Below, in pieces: positions 23,171-34,338 of a stretch of DNA of 64,000 nucleotides. The notes under the pieces were generated by a model. The model did not search any database. It was not told the DNA's origin and saw nothing but the letters and a program-made list of their open reading frames with translations. Within the stretch, counting starts at the first letter, position 1. Each line of letters starts with the position of its first letter. Origin of the DNA: Zanthoxylum bungeanum (taxonomy: Eukaryota; Streptophyta; Magnoliopsida; Sapindales; Rutaceae). The DNA is taken from the NCBI GenBank assembly GCA_019454045.1, contig SKCR01021094.1, positions 124,001 through 188,000 on the forward strand, written 5' to 3'. The position numbers and the translations under genes are program-made.

Positions 23171-24010
23171 AGGATCAAAACTGCATCAAAGGACGAAGCA
23201 CATAAGGGATATTTCGGGATGATAAACACGAAGAAAGAATGCCCTCATAGGATGGCAGGTCTGGCAAGTTGGGGGAATGCGACTGCATGGAGTATATTCC
23301 CACACGTTCTGTCTAAACCAGTGGATCTGTGAGCAGCATAGCACGAGGATGGATGATTCCCTCATGGCGTTTGCTTGCTCCAGTGCTACCGAGCATAAGG
23401 ACATGACATTCCATTGATGCTTCAGACACTCTTTGATCCCCGCCTATTCTAATCACTCGGATCCGTGAGAAGTATAGCACGAGGAGGGATGATTCCCTCG
23501 TGGCATTTGCTTACTCCAGTGTTACCGAGCATAAGGACGTGACATTCCCTTGATGCTTCTGACACTCTTTGATCCCCACCTATTCTGATCACTCGGATCC
23601 GTGAGAAGCATAGCACGAGGAGGGATGATTCCCTCGTGGAATTTTCTTGCTCCAGTGTTACCGAGCATAAGGACGTGACATTCCCTTGATGCTTCAGACA
23701 CTCTTTGATCCCCACCTATTCGATCGTTCGGATCCGTGAGAAGCATAGCACGAGGAGGAACCATGCCCTCGTAACGATTGCTTACTCCAGTGTTAGCGAA
23801 CATAAGGAGGACCATTCCCTTAAAGTTTCGGACACTCTTTGATCCCTACTCTGATCATTCGGATCCATGAGAAGCATAGCACGAGGAGGGATCATGCCCT
23901 CGTAGCGTATGTTTACTCCAGCGTGGTAAGGAGGAGCCATCAAAACGATACACAGGCTCCATGGAGACCTGGGGTATCGAGGATGTGCCCTTACCGTTCA
24001 AAACACTCTT
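23171..24010 (+). repeat. Tandem repeat block 1 in element E, ~135-bp units
   Basis: About five copies of a unit containing ATAGCACGAGGAGGG, ATTCCCTCGTGG, CTCCAGTGTTACCGAGCATA and GACACTCTTTGATCC. Starts of ATAGCACGAGG fall near 23338, 23474, 23610, 23745 and 23876, giving a period of 131-136 bases. The long minus-strand ORFs here arise from the repeat. Confidence 0.9.
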
Positions 24011-24254
24011 TGATCCAAATCCTGGTTCGCCGGGACTCTGAATTGAAAGATTCAAGATTTTGTTTTGGAAACCTCGGACAGGACGCTGTTTTGAGGAATC
24101 CGTGCTGATTATTTACACTTTTACGTTTTCGAGTCACCCCCCGTTTTTTAAGTTTTGAATTTTGTTTTTGTTTTCGCCGGTCTGGCAAGGGGACGCCCGT
24201 GCCAGATTCGGTAGGGCTTCAAAATGTTGATTCACTTCCCTTCTGAACAAATCC

Positions 24255-24440
24255 CAAAAGATTGATTATTTGGCTCGGGGCTGGATTTTGTTCCGCCGAG
24301 GCCACTTGATTATTCGGCTCGGGGCTGGATTTCATTCGACCGGGGCAACTTGATTATTCAGCTCGGGGCTGGATTTCGTTCCGCCGAGGCCAATTGACTG
24401 CTCGGCTCGGGGCTGGATTTCGTTCCACCGAGGCCACTTG
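24255..24440 (+). repeat. Tandem repeat block 2 in element E, ~45-bp units
   Basis: Four or five copies of GGCTCGGGGCTGGATTT followed by CGTTCCGCCGAGGCCA (about 24270, 24315, 24360, 24400). It leads straight into block 3, which shares the CTCGGGG and CACCGAG words, so the blocks seem related. Confidence 0.85.
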
Positions 24441-25340
24441 GTTTCTCTCAGCTCGGGGTCGGGTTACGTCCCACCGAGTCTCTCTCTCTCTTCAGTCTGG
24501 GGACGTAACATTCCCACAGGACCAAGTGTATCTCTCAGCTCGGGGTTGGGTTTTGTCCCACCGAATCCAGCTTTTTGGTCTGGGGACGTAACATTCCCCC
24601 AGGACCAGGTGTATTTCTCAGCTCTTTTGGTCTGGGGACGTAACATTCCCCCAGAGCCAAGTATTTCTTTCAGCTCGGGCTCGGGTCGTGTCAAACCGAG
24701 TCTGTCCTTTTGGTCTGGGGACGTAACATTCCCCCAGAGCCAAGTGTTTCTCTCAGCTCGGGGTCGGGTAGTGTCCCACCGAGTCCGTCCTTTTGGTCTG
24801 GGGACGTAACATTCCCCCAGAGCCAAGTATTTCTTTCAGTTCGAGGTCGTGTCGTGTCCCACCGAGTCCGTCCTTTTGGTATGGGGACGTAACATTCCCC
24901 CAGAGCCAAGTGTTTCTCTCAGTTCGGGGTCGGATAGTGTCCCACTGAGTCCGTCCTTTTGGTATGGGGACGTAACATTCCCCCAGAGCCAAGTATTTCT
25001 TTCAGCTCGGGGTCGGGTCGTGTCCCACCGAGTCCGTCTTTTTGGTCAGGGAACGTAACATTCCCCCAAAGCCAAGTACTTCACTCAGCTCGGGGTCGGG
25101 TCGTGTCCCATCGAGTCCATCCTTTTGGTCTGAGGACGTGACATTCCCCCAGAGCCAAGTACTTCACTCAGCTCGGGGTCGGGTCGTGTCCCACCGAGTC
25201 CGTCTTTTTGGTAAGGGGACATAACATCCCCAGAGCCAAGTACTTCACTCAGCTCGGGGTCGGGTCGTGTCCCACCGAGTCCGTCCTTTTGGTCTAGGGA
25301 TGTATTATTCCCCCAGAGTAAAGTGTTCCTCCTCGCTCGG
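24441..25340 (+). repeat. Tandem repeat block 3 in element E, ~83-bp units
   Basis: About ten units with TTTTGGTCTGGGGACGTAAC, ATTCCCCCAGAGCCAAGT, CAGCTCGGGGTCGGGT and GTGTCCCACCGAGTC. The period is 83 bases in most units. All ORFs here (60-123 aa on both strands) are translations of the repeat. Such arrays between gag/pol and the 3' LTR are known from Tat/Ogre elements. Confidence 0.92.
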
Positions 25341-25361
25341 AGTCGGGCCTCGAGTGGCCGT

Positions 25362-27319
25362 TGATGAGTGATATTTATATCACTATTTCACACTCATTTA
25401 ACCTAATATTTTGTATAGTTTCTTGAGTTTTGTGAATGTTTTGATTTGTTTTGTGTTATTTTGTAGATAAATAAAGTTTCAGGACATTCTGGAGGAGATT
25501 TGGAGCAAAACAGTGAAAATTGGCGAAAAAAGGCATTTTAGTAATTTCCCGCGTCGCGACGCCAAGACCTTCAGCGTCGCGATGCCTAACGTGCACCGAG
25601 TCTTGCTAACATGCGTCTGGTCAACGGGTCAGAATTTGAGAAGTTTGACTTTGCTAACGTGCGTCGTGCCACGTGTCACCATCAAAACGGATCTGCTAAC
25701 ATACGCCCGTGCCACGTGTCATCATCTTACGCTGCCGACAGTCGCCATCGACACATCACCGCCACGTCATGCCACATCAGCGCCACGTCAGCATGACGTC
25801 ATCAATGACGTCATCACAATAATTGAGTATCAGCCGCCTTGCCACATGTCACATTATCTTCTTATCCGAATCGCCACGTGTCAGCTTCTCAGTGAGCCAC
25901 GCCGACTGTTCCAGCGTCGCGACGCCAGAGTCCTCAGCGTCGCGAAGCCCAGAGCCTACCGAGGCCTATAAATTCAGCACGAAATTTCAGATTTTGTTAT
26001 ACCTTTCTCTCTCTCATCTCTTTGATGTAAAGAGAGTTTCTCTCTCTAAGTTTCTTTTAATTTTATTTTTTTTTTTAGTTTTTTTAGTTTTTAATTTTGT
26101 AATTAATTTTAATTACGTTTTGTAATATAGTAATTTAATTTTTACTTTTTACAGTTTTTTACTATTCATGAGGAAATAATTTCCCAGCTATGGTGAAAGG
26201 TAATTCTTTTACTGTTACTATTTAGAATAATCTCCCTTAAAAATAATATATTCATTATTTAAAATACTGACTTAAAAAGGATACCGCTATATTGGTCGGT
26301 TGGTAATTCATTTTAATCTGGTTTAAACCTGACTAATCAAGGATACCGATATATTGGTCGGTTGACAATTTAATTATGGTACCGCCTTAATGGCTGGTTG
26401 GACTTAATTTGACTTAATTAGGATACCGCCAGATTAGTCGGTTGGTAATATTATCACAAGTTTATATATTATTTTATGGGAGATATCTAAATTAGTAAAA
26501 GTAAAAGTAATTCCTTTTACCTTAGCATTTTATTGTAATTTATTTTTCAGCTTTTACTTTATGTCTTTTACTTTTTAGCATTTTAACTTTTTTACTTTTA
26601 AGTTATTACTAGCCCTAGTTATGTGTTGTAACTAAATTAGATTATAGTTTGTGTATTATAAAGATTTATTTATTGAGCCTTAATCTTAATGCTTTTTATT
26701 AATTGGCCATTAATAAAATTGATTAGGTAAACTTAAAATGAACTAGAAATAGGGATTTTAAGTTTAAAACCTTAGACTCAATAGCCCATGATCTTCCTTG
26801 AGGATAGATAACCCTTTAATAGATTTCCTTACAGGATAGGAATATACCTGTCGGGCGGGGGTAGCCATAATTGGAACTTAATCTTAATGAATCCAGATAA
26901 TTTGGTTGACATAGACATATGGTTCAATTGGGTTAAACTGGGTATTTGTGTCTGACCATCGGAAGAGGCTTTTACATAATTTCGTGTTCCAGGTTAATAA
27001 ATCATTGTATTACCCAACTATAAAATAATCACTTCATCTTTAAAATGATATTGGAAGAAATCACAACCCTAGATCTTTGTGTCTTTTGTTATTTTCCTTA
27101 GTATTTTCTTTTGTTTATTTTTCTTATTTTATTTTGTAAAACCACATTCAACCAATCAATCAAACAATCGTTCTTTTCTCCCTTTAATTAGATATTTGTA
27201 AATAAATAGTATCAACAATTAATAACAACAGTAGGAATTAAGTCCTCGTGGGATCGATATTTTTATACTACTTGAACGATACGTGCGCTTGCGTTATACG
27301 TGTGTGTTTATGCCGGTCA
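25362..27319 (+). mobile_element. Family-D solo LTR D3
   Basis: 1958 bases, TGATGAGTGAT...CCGGTCA, flanked by perfect GCCGT duplications (25357-25361 and 27320-27324). Its U3 part has three CACGTG motifs (about 25669, 25711 and 25873) between two perfect GCGTCGCGACGC palindromes (25551-25562 and 25914-25925). TATAAATT is at about 25967. ACCGCC/GGTCGG repeats lie at 26280-26450. Confidence 0.92.
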
Positions 27320-27482
27320 GCCGTCTTTGGAAAAATAACCAAAGCAAGTCACGAAATACCAAAAAAGAAAAGGCGGAATAGAAGTGCACAAAAAATACTC
27401 ATGTAAACATGAACATAAAAATTATTACAAGAAAAAATAAAAAGTGTTTGGGATTACACGAGGTCCCCATTCAGGTTACCCC

Positions 27483-28124
27483 CTACACTTCAGCCCGCGC
27501 AGGGGCAATTATGTCCTCCTCAACAGGTACAGGTGGCAACTGGCTGGGCTCGGCCTCGGGCGGAGGAACAATAGCTTCCAAATCAACGACCTGGGAGGCC
27601 CCGACAATTGCGTCTTCAGGGACAGGAGCAATAGCCTCAGGTCGAACCTCTTCAGAAGCTGGGGCGATTGAGATGGGGTCGGGATCCATCACCTCTTCGG
27701 GAGAAAGAGGCAGCCACTTTTGGAACTCCTCCTGAGAAATTTCCCATTTGCGGAAACGGATGGCTGCGTGGATATGACCCATATCCAGGTCGGGCAGCAC
27801 CATCGGAATAATTTCAGCACAATCACCGACCCCCTCAAGACGGATTGCGTCTCTCTCGGCCTCCAGCTCTGCTTCCTTCCTCTTAAGCTCGTCCCGGGCC
27901 TGCACCAACTCTTCATCTTTTGCCCTCAGTTTGGACTCAACACTGCGCACTTCCACCTGCAGGATCCTGTTGTCGGCCTGGGCAGCCTCCAAGTCCTTCT
28001 TAGCAGCATCATCATTTTTTCTCTCTAGAAAGACAGGCCGAACACCTGAGTCAGACCGAGGATGAGATAAGTGAAGGCTGACGAATTTTCTCATTTGAAG
28101 ACCGGCTACCAGGTCATCAGCCAT
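27483..28124 (-). CDS. Antisense ORF of element E (coiled-coil protein)
   Basis: An uninterrupted 213-codon ORF on the strand opposite to gag, starting at 28124, just 69 bases inside the 3' LTR. Residues about 35-100 are rich in Glu, Lys, Arg and Ala with heptad-like spacing (AAKKDLEAAQADNRILQVEV, LRAKDEELVQARDELKRKEA), so a coiled coil is expected. The remaining part is Pro/Glu/Ala-rich and acidic. Antisense extra ORFs before the 3' LTR are known in Tat-lineage elements such as Retand, where function is unsettled. The 3' LTR could supply an antisense promoter. The 108-aa plus-strand ORF at 27409-27735 overlaps it and is probably its shadow. Whether it is expressed cannot be judged here. Confidence 0.65.
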   Translation of the reverse strand: MADDLVAGLQMRKFVSLHLSHPRSDSGVRPVFLERKNDDAAKKDLEAAQADNRILQVEVRSVESKLRAKDEELVQARDELKRKEAELEAERDAIRLEGVGDCAEIIPMVLPDLDMGHIHAAIRFRKWEISQEEFQKWLPLSPEEVMDPDPISIAPASEEVRPEAIAPVPEDAIVGASQVVDLEAIVPPPEAEPSQLPPVPVEEDIIAPARAEV

Positions 28125-28192
28125 ACCACCCTTTTTATATAGTTCCCGGTACCAACTCGCACACTTGTTAGAACCGAGAACTAGGGGACAAA

Positions 28193-28913
28193 TGTTGGTG
28201 GTATTTTCAGATCCTATGATATTTAATCAGTACGGCAGGGGTAAAAAAGTAACTCCCTACTCGGTCAAAATCAATAATGCCGACCCGACCACTAAGGCCA
28301 AACAGTAAGTGGTCGAGCACATCATGACCGGTAACCGATCACTTTAGATCAGATGACCGGGCATTATCAGGTCGACAGCTGCATTCTCAGTTCAAAAGAC
28401 CACTATGACCGACTTCATGAAGACCGACCAGATGGCGAGGCGTATTCCAGATGATAAAGTTATCATATTCTTATGGGATAAGGTGATGAGTTATCCTACT
28501 CTCATAGGGAGAGTTAATGAGTTAGTATCCTAATAGGATGTGGGAAGAGAAGGTAGTTTTTAACTAGGAATCCTTGTAAGAAAAGGAATCTGATTTCTTC
28601 ACTATTATAAAATAGAAGGGAAGAGTATGTGTAAGGGGACATCAAGATCATTACGATCAGACTTGTAAACACAAGAGCTATTGGAGATAGCATATCTCAG
28701 TAATAAAAAGTATCATTCAGTTTGTGCCCGTGGACGTAGGTCGGATCTAATCCGCCGAACCACATTAAAACTCTTTGTCGATTGACGTGTTTGTCTATCT
28801 TTTGCTAAATTTACTTTTGGTCCCCCATAACCAAACAAATTCACACTTGGAGAAGGATTTGTCTCGGGAGTAAAATTTCCATATTGCCCTGAGACCAAAA
28901 TCAGCCGTCAACA
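28193..28913 (+). mobile_element. 3' LTR of element E
   Basis: 721 bases, TGTTGGTGG...GTCAACA, preceded by the purine-rich tract AGGGGACAAA. It is followed by ATAAT, the partner of the left target duplication. Confidence 0.92.
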
Positions 28914-29596
28914 ATAATATTTCTATTACAGCAGACAGTCTGAAGCAATGCTGTTCTTGAAAAGCATTTTTTATGTTAGATGATGGCTTTAATTTTGGTC
29001 GGAGTGTGATTTCGTGTTTGTTATTTATCCACAGCTAGTTTGACGATCCTTCACAAGAGCTAGGGAATTGATTATAGCTTGACTATCAACAAAATAATCA
29101 TGGACCAGGATTATCTCTTCATTTGATTTTTGTTTTTTAGTTTTGTTTTGTTTTGTTTTTTTTGAAATTCTGAAGAACACAGCTGATCATGTCGGAAAAT
29201 AAGGGGAAAATATGCATTTGTTTTGTTATTTGAAGCACAATTTTAAATGGGACCCACTTATGAGAACGAAGAGGTCATGAACTTTTCGGGTACTTCTTTA
29301 TGAGTACTTCGAAATGATATATCGATATGCTCAAAATGATACTCGAGTGTATGAGATCACAAAATATACCTATTGAGAAGAAAAATTAAAGTAAAAATTA
29401 AATTTATCTCAAATCTATGAAGTAACTAATCTTAGAAGGGTTTATATATAGTTACTTGATTGTAGAGCGGTAAGAAGTTATGGATAGAGGCTCTATCTAC
29501 ACGTGCGCCTGTAGAGGGTGCAAATCACAGCTTGATTTAGTGTTGGTTTTCCTTGAACCAATGTACACTTGCACGTTCTGTGACACACTCACAAAG

Positions 29597-30389
29597 TGGT
29601 TCTTTACTCCCGAGTATTAGAGTGTCGAAGTAATAAAATAACCCGGTGAGTCTAGGATCGATCCGCAAGGAATATATTTAATAAGATAAAATAATAATTC
29701 AACAAATAAAATAAAAAATAATAAAATAAAATATTAGGGTTAAGAGATTCACTTTTGATATTTCAAATATAAAATAATTTTTACTTTTTATAAAATATAA
29801 AATATAATTATTTCTCAATCAATTTATTTCATAATTATCACGTATTAATTATGCCAACAAATGTAATCTGTCATGTCGATAATTAGTATTGCCGATGTAC
29901 TAAATATGCTAAAACATGTAGAAATGTATTGTCTATAAACAATCAAAATTTTTAATAGTCAACTCTCTCTCATTTATGAGATTCATGTATTATATGTGAC
30001 AATCGAGGGCTGTCTACAGCTAGTCAAGAGTCCTCAATAAACTGGAAAGAGTATATATTTTATTTGGGACATTATCAAAATTTATAAAATATAATATAAA
30101 TAAAAATCACTCAAATTTTCATATCAAGAGCTTCACCATTTACCCCAACATGGTACAGATTAGAAAAATAAAATACAAATAAAAATAAAACACACATAAT
30201 TTTATTAATAAAAGAAAAAGAAATTACAAAAATAAAATAAAATAAAACACACACGATACTTACCCCATAATCATCCCGAGAGGGGAAAATGATCATATGA
30301 ATATGAGGGGAGCTCCCCCCCACCACTAAGGTGCCGAGCACCAAATATTTGCAAAGTAATTGCATTATTGCATTTGCTTTGAATGGAAA

Positions 30390-30426
<37 letters not shown>

Positions 30427-30469
30427 TTTATTTTTTCAATTATAATAATATATAATTGCGAAAATATAA
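29597..30469 (-). mobile_element. Probable LTR fragment, unassigned
   Basis: The start (TGGTTCTTTACTCCCGAG, then GGATCGATCCGCAAGGA at about 29655) has the layout of the reversed tail of Athila-like LTRs, where a GATCGAT-CCACGAGGA block lies near the end. The rest is AT-rich and unlike the other LTRs here. A minus-strand ORF at 30111-30365 has no recognised domain. I could not define both ends. Confidence 0.35.
30393..30422. repeat. AT dinucleotide microsatellite
   Basis: About 15 TA units in an AT-rich context just before the copia LTR fragment. Confidence 0.95.
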
Positions 30470-31196
30470 TAATGCATGATTAAATTGTGGCAAGAATTTA
30501 TCTTGGATAAAATTCTAATAGAAGAGAGAACGCGATTAATTTGAAATTAATCGATTAAATAATATATTAGATATATCAATTGAAATCGGATTTCAAAGCA
30601 GAGTTAAAATTGGATTTTAATTCGGGCTTCGTAATAATTTTGCTATGCATTATTATTTAATTAAATTGGATTTAATTACGTCGCAACGAAAAATTCGTTT
30701 AATCGGATTAAACGAACCCGAGCTCGAAGTGTGTTGAACAAGCCAACTTGAATTTGGAATTTAAAGTGGTGGGACCCACTTCACTTACATCAATTGTTAG
30801 ACATTTGATGGAAGTGGTTGGGAACAATTAATTGGATTTTTTTGATAACACGCCTACCAAGTCAACATACACCAATTTTAATATATGTTTTTGGAAAACA
30901 CAAATGAAACTATTCATTCTCTCTTCACTCCCTCCTTTGGTCGAAACTTCATCTCTTTGGAGGAGAAAATTTTCTTTCATTTTTTGTTGAAGCTAGCACT
31001 TAAAGGAGTCAAAGAAATGTGATAGGGAAACTCACCCAAGAGTTTGGAACTCAAAAGGAGGGCTTGGAGCTTCTACATCCAAGGAAAAAATTTTGAACTT
31101 CAACCGGTCAATGTAAGTTAATTCCGCAAACTTATCTTGTTTATTCACACTAGAATCATATTTAGGATCCTTGGGCAGGTTTTAGAGAGACTAACA
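30470..31196 (+). mobile_element. Ty1/copia 5' LTR, 5'-truncated
   Basis: Homologous to the reversed solo LTR at 45187-47234. Shared blocks include TTAATTCGGGC, CGATTAATTTGAAATTAATC, the GCTAGCACT segment near 30992, TGATAGGGAAACTC and CCGGTCAATGTAAGT. It ends with GAGACTAACA at 31196, next to a primer-binding site. About 1.3 kb of the LTR start is missing. Confidence 0.78.
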
Positions 31197-31197
31197 A

Positions 31198-31210
31198 TGG
31201 TATCAGAGCC
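31198..31210 (+). other. Primer-binding site, initiator tRNA-Met (copia)
   Basis: TGGTATCAGAGCC lies one base after the LTR end. This is the standard primer site of plant Ty1/copia elements. Confidence 0.92.
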
Positions 31211-33194
31211 ACCTAAACTTGATTTTAAATTCTAGGGTTCTAAACTTTAATTTGGGGGTTTTATGCTTGGAGTGTGAAAATTCTAAATTAGTTGTTTGGT
31301 TGTGTTTATATGATGATGAATTGGATTTGTGCATCTTTGGATTTGAGAAAAATTGATTGGATAAAAAACCTCAATTCCTTTAAGCATGGCCGAGTGGTAC
31401 CCTAGAAATGTTCATGGTGATTTTTTGAATTTGACAATTGGATATGTTAATTGGCATGAAATTGTTGATATAATTGGATTGAAATCAAAATTGGATGTTA
31501 ATTTCAAGTATTGCTGTGAGCTTTAGCATGTTGGGATGAGTTGATTTTGCTTCAATTTTTGTTGGACATGAATTGGATAATTGAGCATGATTAATCGATT
31601 TAATTAGTGTTTTGGAAGCATTAGATTAATTGATTAATTGTGTTAATTACACTTTAATTGAAATTAATGTGATATTTGAAATATTATGTTAATATAAATT
31701 AGTCTTTAAAATTAGAGTGGGCTAATTTGTTGTATTTGGGCTTAATGGGCTTGGTTGGGCCAAGCTTGGTTTTGGACAATTGGATTGGATCCAAATTAGG
31801 CCTAAAACGATTTCCATAAAGTCCAAATATAACTTTTGGGCCTTTTAATAATTTAATTGGGCCAAATGGGCCTAAATTGATTTTTGGCAAAAATGGTGGT
31901 TCCTTATTGGGCCTTGGCATCTTGTATTGGATCTATATTGGCCAAAGCTCATGTCTTAAGAATTAATTAAAAGCCTATTGGACTTCAATTAAAATAGTAT
32001 TGGATACTAATTGGGCCTTTGAGACCCATTAAGATTAGATTTAGAATCTAAGTCTAAAAGGCACTAAAATAAATGTAATTATTTAATTTGGAATTAAATT
32101 AGAATTAGTATTGAATACAAATTAAATTGGATTTAAAATTGTAGTTCGATATAATTTAAGAATATGTACTTTGAGTATTTATTCTTAAACGAGTTGGACT
32201 CGCGCAAATCAAATCGTTGTTTGAACATTGGATGGTCATTAATTCAAATATTAATTAATTGAATTAGATTGATTGAATAACATGCTTTGTGTGAATACAT
32301 GGATGTATTGTATGAATAATGTATATCAGATGGATATTAGAAGGGTGGGGGCAATTTTGGAAAATGTTGTAATAAATTTAGAATTTATTAAATTGGACCT
32401 GCATGTCCAGCCTATTATCTATTTACTCTTTGTATTTCTCTTCTCACCAATTCCCCTCAATGTAAATGAGGTTTCTTTAATGTATTATGTAATTGGGTAG
32501 AAGTATGAATAGTGCTAGCGGGAGAGAGGAAATGAAGAGATTTGTTCTAGGAACAATTTGTTATATATCCATCCGCATATTGTTATTAATTTATTCGCGT
32601 CTTATTATGCTTTTAGAATGCATGCTTAAGGGTGTATGATGAGACCTAATCAAAGATAATAAATTAGTTGTCAATTTACGCGAAAAACCCTCATTCAAAT
32701 ATTAAGCGTTTTCCTTCCATTGAGTGGTTCTCTCTCAAGATCCAAGATTGGCATTGGTTTGTTGGCCAAAGTCAAGATCAATGTCCATCACAGATGTGTT
32801 TGAACCACGAAGGCTTTGTTATATATCGCATGTCTTGGGCAGTGGTGACTTGTTGGCCAAAGTCAAGGTCACTTCTGTACATCGACGTGGATTACGAAGC
32901 TTTCCCACTGTCAATGGGTTGTGCTTAACTGGAATCATTAAGCTTGTTGAGCCAAAGGCAATGCTTAGTTGATTTAGAGGAAAAGGTTAGGATATATATA
33001 TTGGATATATATTTGGACTTGGAGGTCCACCTACCAGATCTAGGAATTGGATGTGATCCAATTGATCTTAGAGATCTACCTTGCTAAGTTTCATACAGCT
33101 TGTTGGCCAAAGTCAAGGTTGTGTATTATTTAACGAGATCCTAGCCCACTAGGAAACTGGATTAAAGGCTCGTCGAAAAATAGTGGGAGGCCAG
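31211..33194 (+). mobile_element. Copia internal region without recognisable genes
   Basis: I find no gag, integrase or RT motifs in this 2-kb stretch, so the element is internally deleted or of the gene-less (LARD-like) type. It has many TGGGC/GGGCC words at 31710-32020 and three copies of TGTTGGCCAAAGTCAAG (about 32760, 32855 and 33105). The small ORFs at 32273-32500 and 32668-32972 have no known motif. It is cut at 33195 by the LTR of element C. Confidence 0.55.
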
Positions 33195-34338
33195 TGTAGA
33201 CACTTGTATTTTTGCATGAAAGCCCGATGATGAGCCTCGTTTGGAGGCACTACCCGATAAGTTACGGAAGTTGCGGGAAACAGACGTCAGAAGGGAAAAT
33301 TCAAAAATAAGTACATCCTTAGATTTAATTCGTTTGTTTAGCCTCAGGTTCGCTCGATTAATCTATGTTTTAACTATTAGGCTCGACCCAAACTCCCCGC
33401 AAACCACGCCCAAGCCCATAACAGCAAGCCACACGCCCAAGCCCACCAAATCTCATCCAAAATACTCAAAACACATTAAAAACATGCCAATTCAACAAAC
33501 AAAATATACAAAGCTACACCCTCACGCAATACACAAACAAAAACCAACCAAGCATCACAAGCCGAGAACAAAGCCTTTCATTAACGTGAAAATAGTCCAC
33601 AAAATCACAGCAAAATAGTGACCAAAACCGAACAACAAACTGCACCAAAAAAGTCCGGAACAGTCCCAAAAATAACTCAAAACAGTCCCCAAATAACCAG
33701 CCGAACGGCAGCAAAAAATCATCCAAAAACAGTGAAGAAAATAGAGAAAACGGCAGTGAAAACAACAAAACCGTGAAGGAAAATCTTGAACCAGAAAACC
33801 AGAAAAGTTATGGAACATTAACCCTTCCGGCGACGACGTAACACACTCCCGGGAAGCAATTTAAAAGGTAAGACCTGAGGGCACCCTTTGTTATATTTTT
33901 ATTTTGTCGTTCTGGAAATGGCATGCTTGGTTGGACGTGGAATACGTCCAACCGGGCATGCAAAGTCCTATATTAAAAACGGCCAAACCATTGGTCACAT
34001 CTCTACTTGATGTTCTGTCATTTATTTTTATCTCGCATTTATCTTTATTTTAATATTCCGTATTTATCTTTATTTATATTTCGCATTTAATTTATATTTA
34101 TCATTGTTTTATTATTCCGCATTTATTTTCAGTCATTTATCTTCCTTTAATGTTTTGCACTTAGTTTACTAATTATCGCTTCCGTTATTTATTGTTATTT
34201 TATCACAAGCATTATCATATTTCTTGTATACATTCGGTTAATGATTACGTTATGTTAAATGGTCGGTGCTATCTCTTGTGGTATATCAGATGGAAACCCA
34301 TACGTAAATTCCGTAGCTGAATCCGAATGGACGGTAGT

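Larger units (their letters stand above)
18417..28913 (+). mobile_element. Element E, Tat-like Ty3/gypsy, non-autonomous
   Basis: A 10.5-kb element bounded by 721-base LTRs and perfect ATAAT target duplications (18412-18416 and 28914-28918). Order: LTR, PBS, gag (split), short unrecognised stretch, three tandem-repeat blocks, antisense ORF, polypurine tract, LTR. I see no protease, RT, RNase H or integrase. Without the two family-D solo LTRs inside, it is about 6.4 kb. The layout resembles Retand-type and other non-autonomous Tat elements. LTRs of equal length and close sequence indicate a fairly recent insertion. Confidence 0.9.
17251..29596 (+). repeat. Tandem duplication, unit 2, split by insertions
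   Basis: This second copy of the 1.2-kb unit is collinear with 16042-17214. It is interrupted by a hAT-like insertion inside its MITE (17600-18277) and by element E (18417-28913). The sequence resumes at 28914 with TTTCTATTACAGCAGACAGTC, matching 16555 onward in unit 1, and ends near 29596. About 37 bases separate it from unit 1. Confidence 0.85.

Noticed and set aside
24438..25224. Many 60-123-aa ORFs on both strands
   Set aside because: They are translations of the 83-bp tandem repeat and appear in several frames at once.
24255..25340. Regular repeats that could be taken for a CRISPR array
   Set aside because: Units are contiguous with no unique spacers, and the context is a plant retrotransposon.
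27409..27735. 108-aa plus-strand ORF rich in Ser, Gly and Thr
   Set aside because: It lies opposite the Pro/Glu/Ala-rich part of the antisense ORF and is explained by it.
30393..30422. AT repeat as a replication origin or promoter
   Set aside because: A plain dinucleotide microsatellite with no other supporting signal.
31690..32020. Cluster of TGGGC/GGGCC words as TCP-factor sites of a host gene
   Set aside because: It lies inside a copia remnant with no gene downstream; word clustering alone is not enough.
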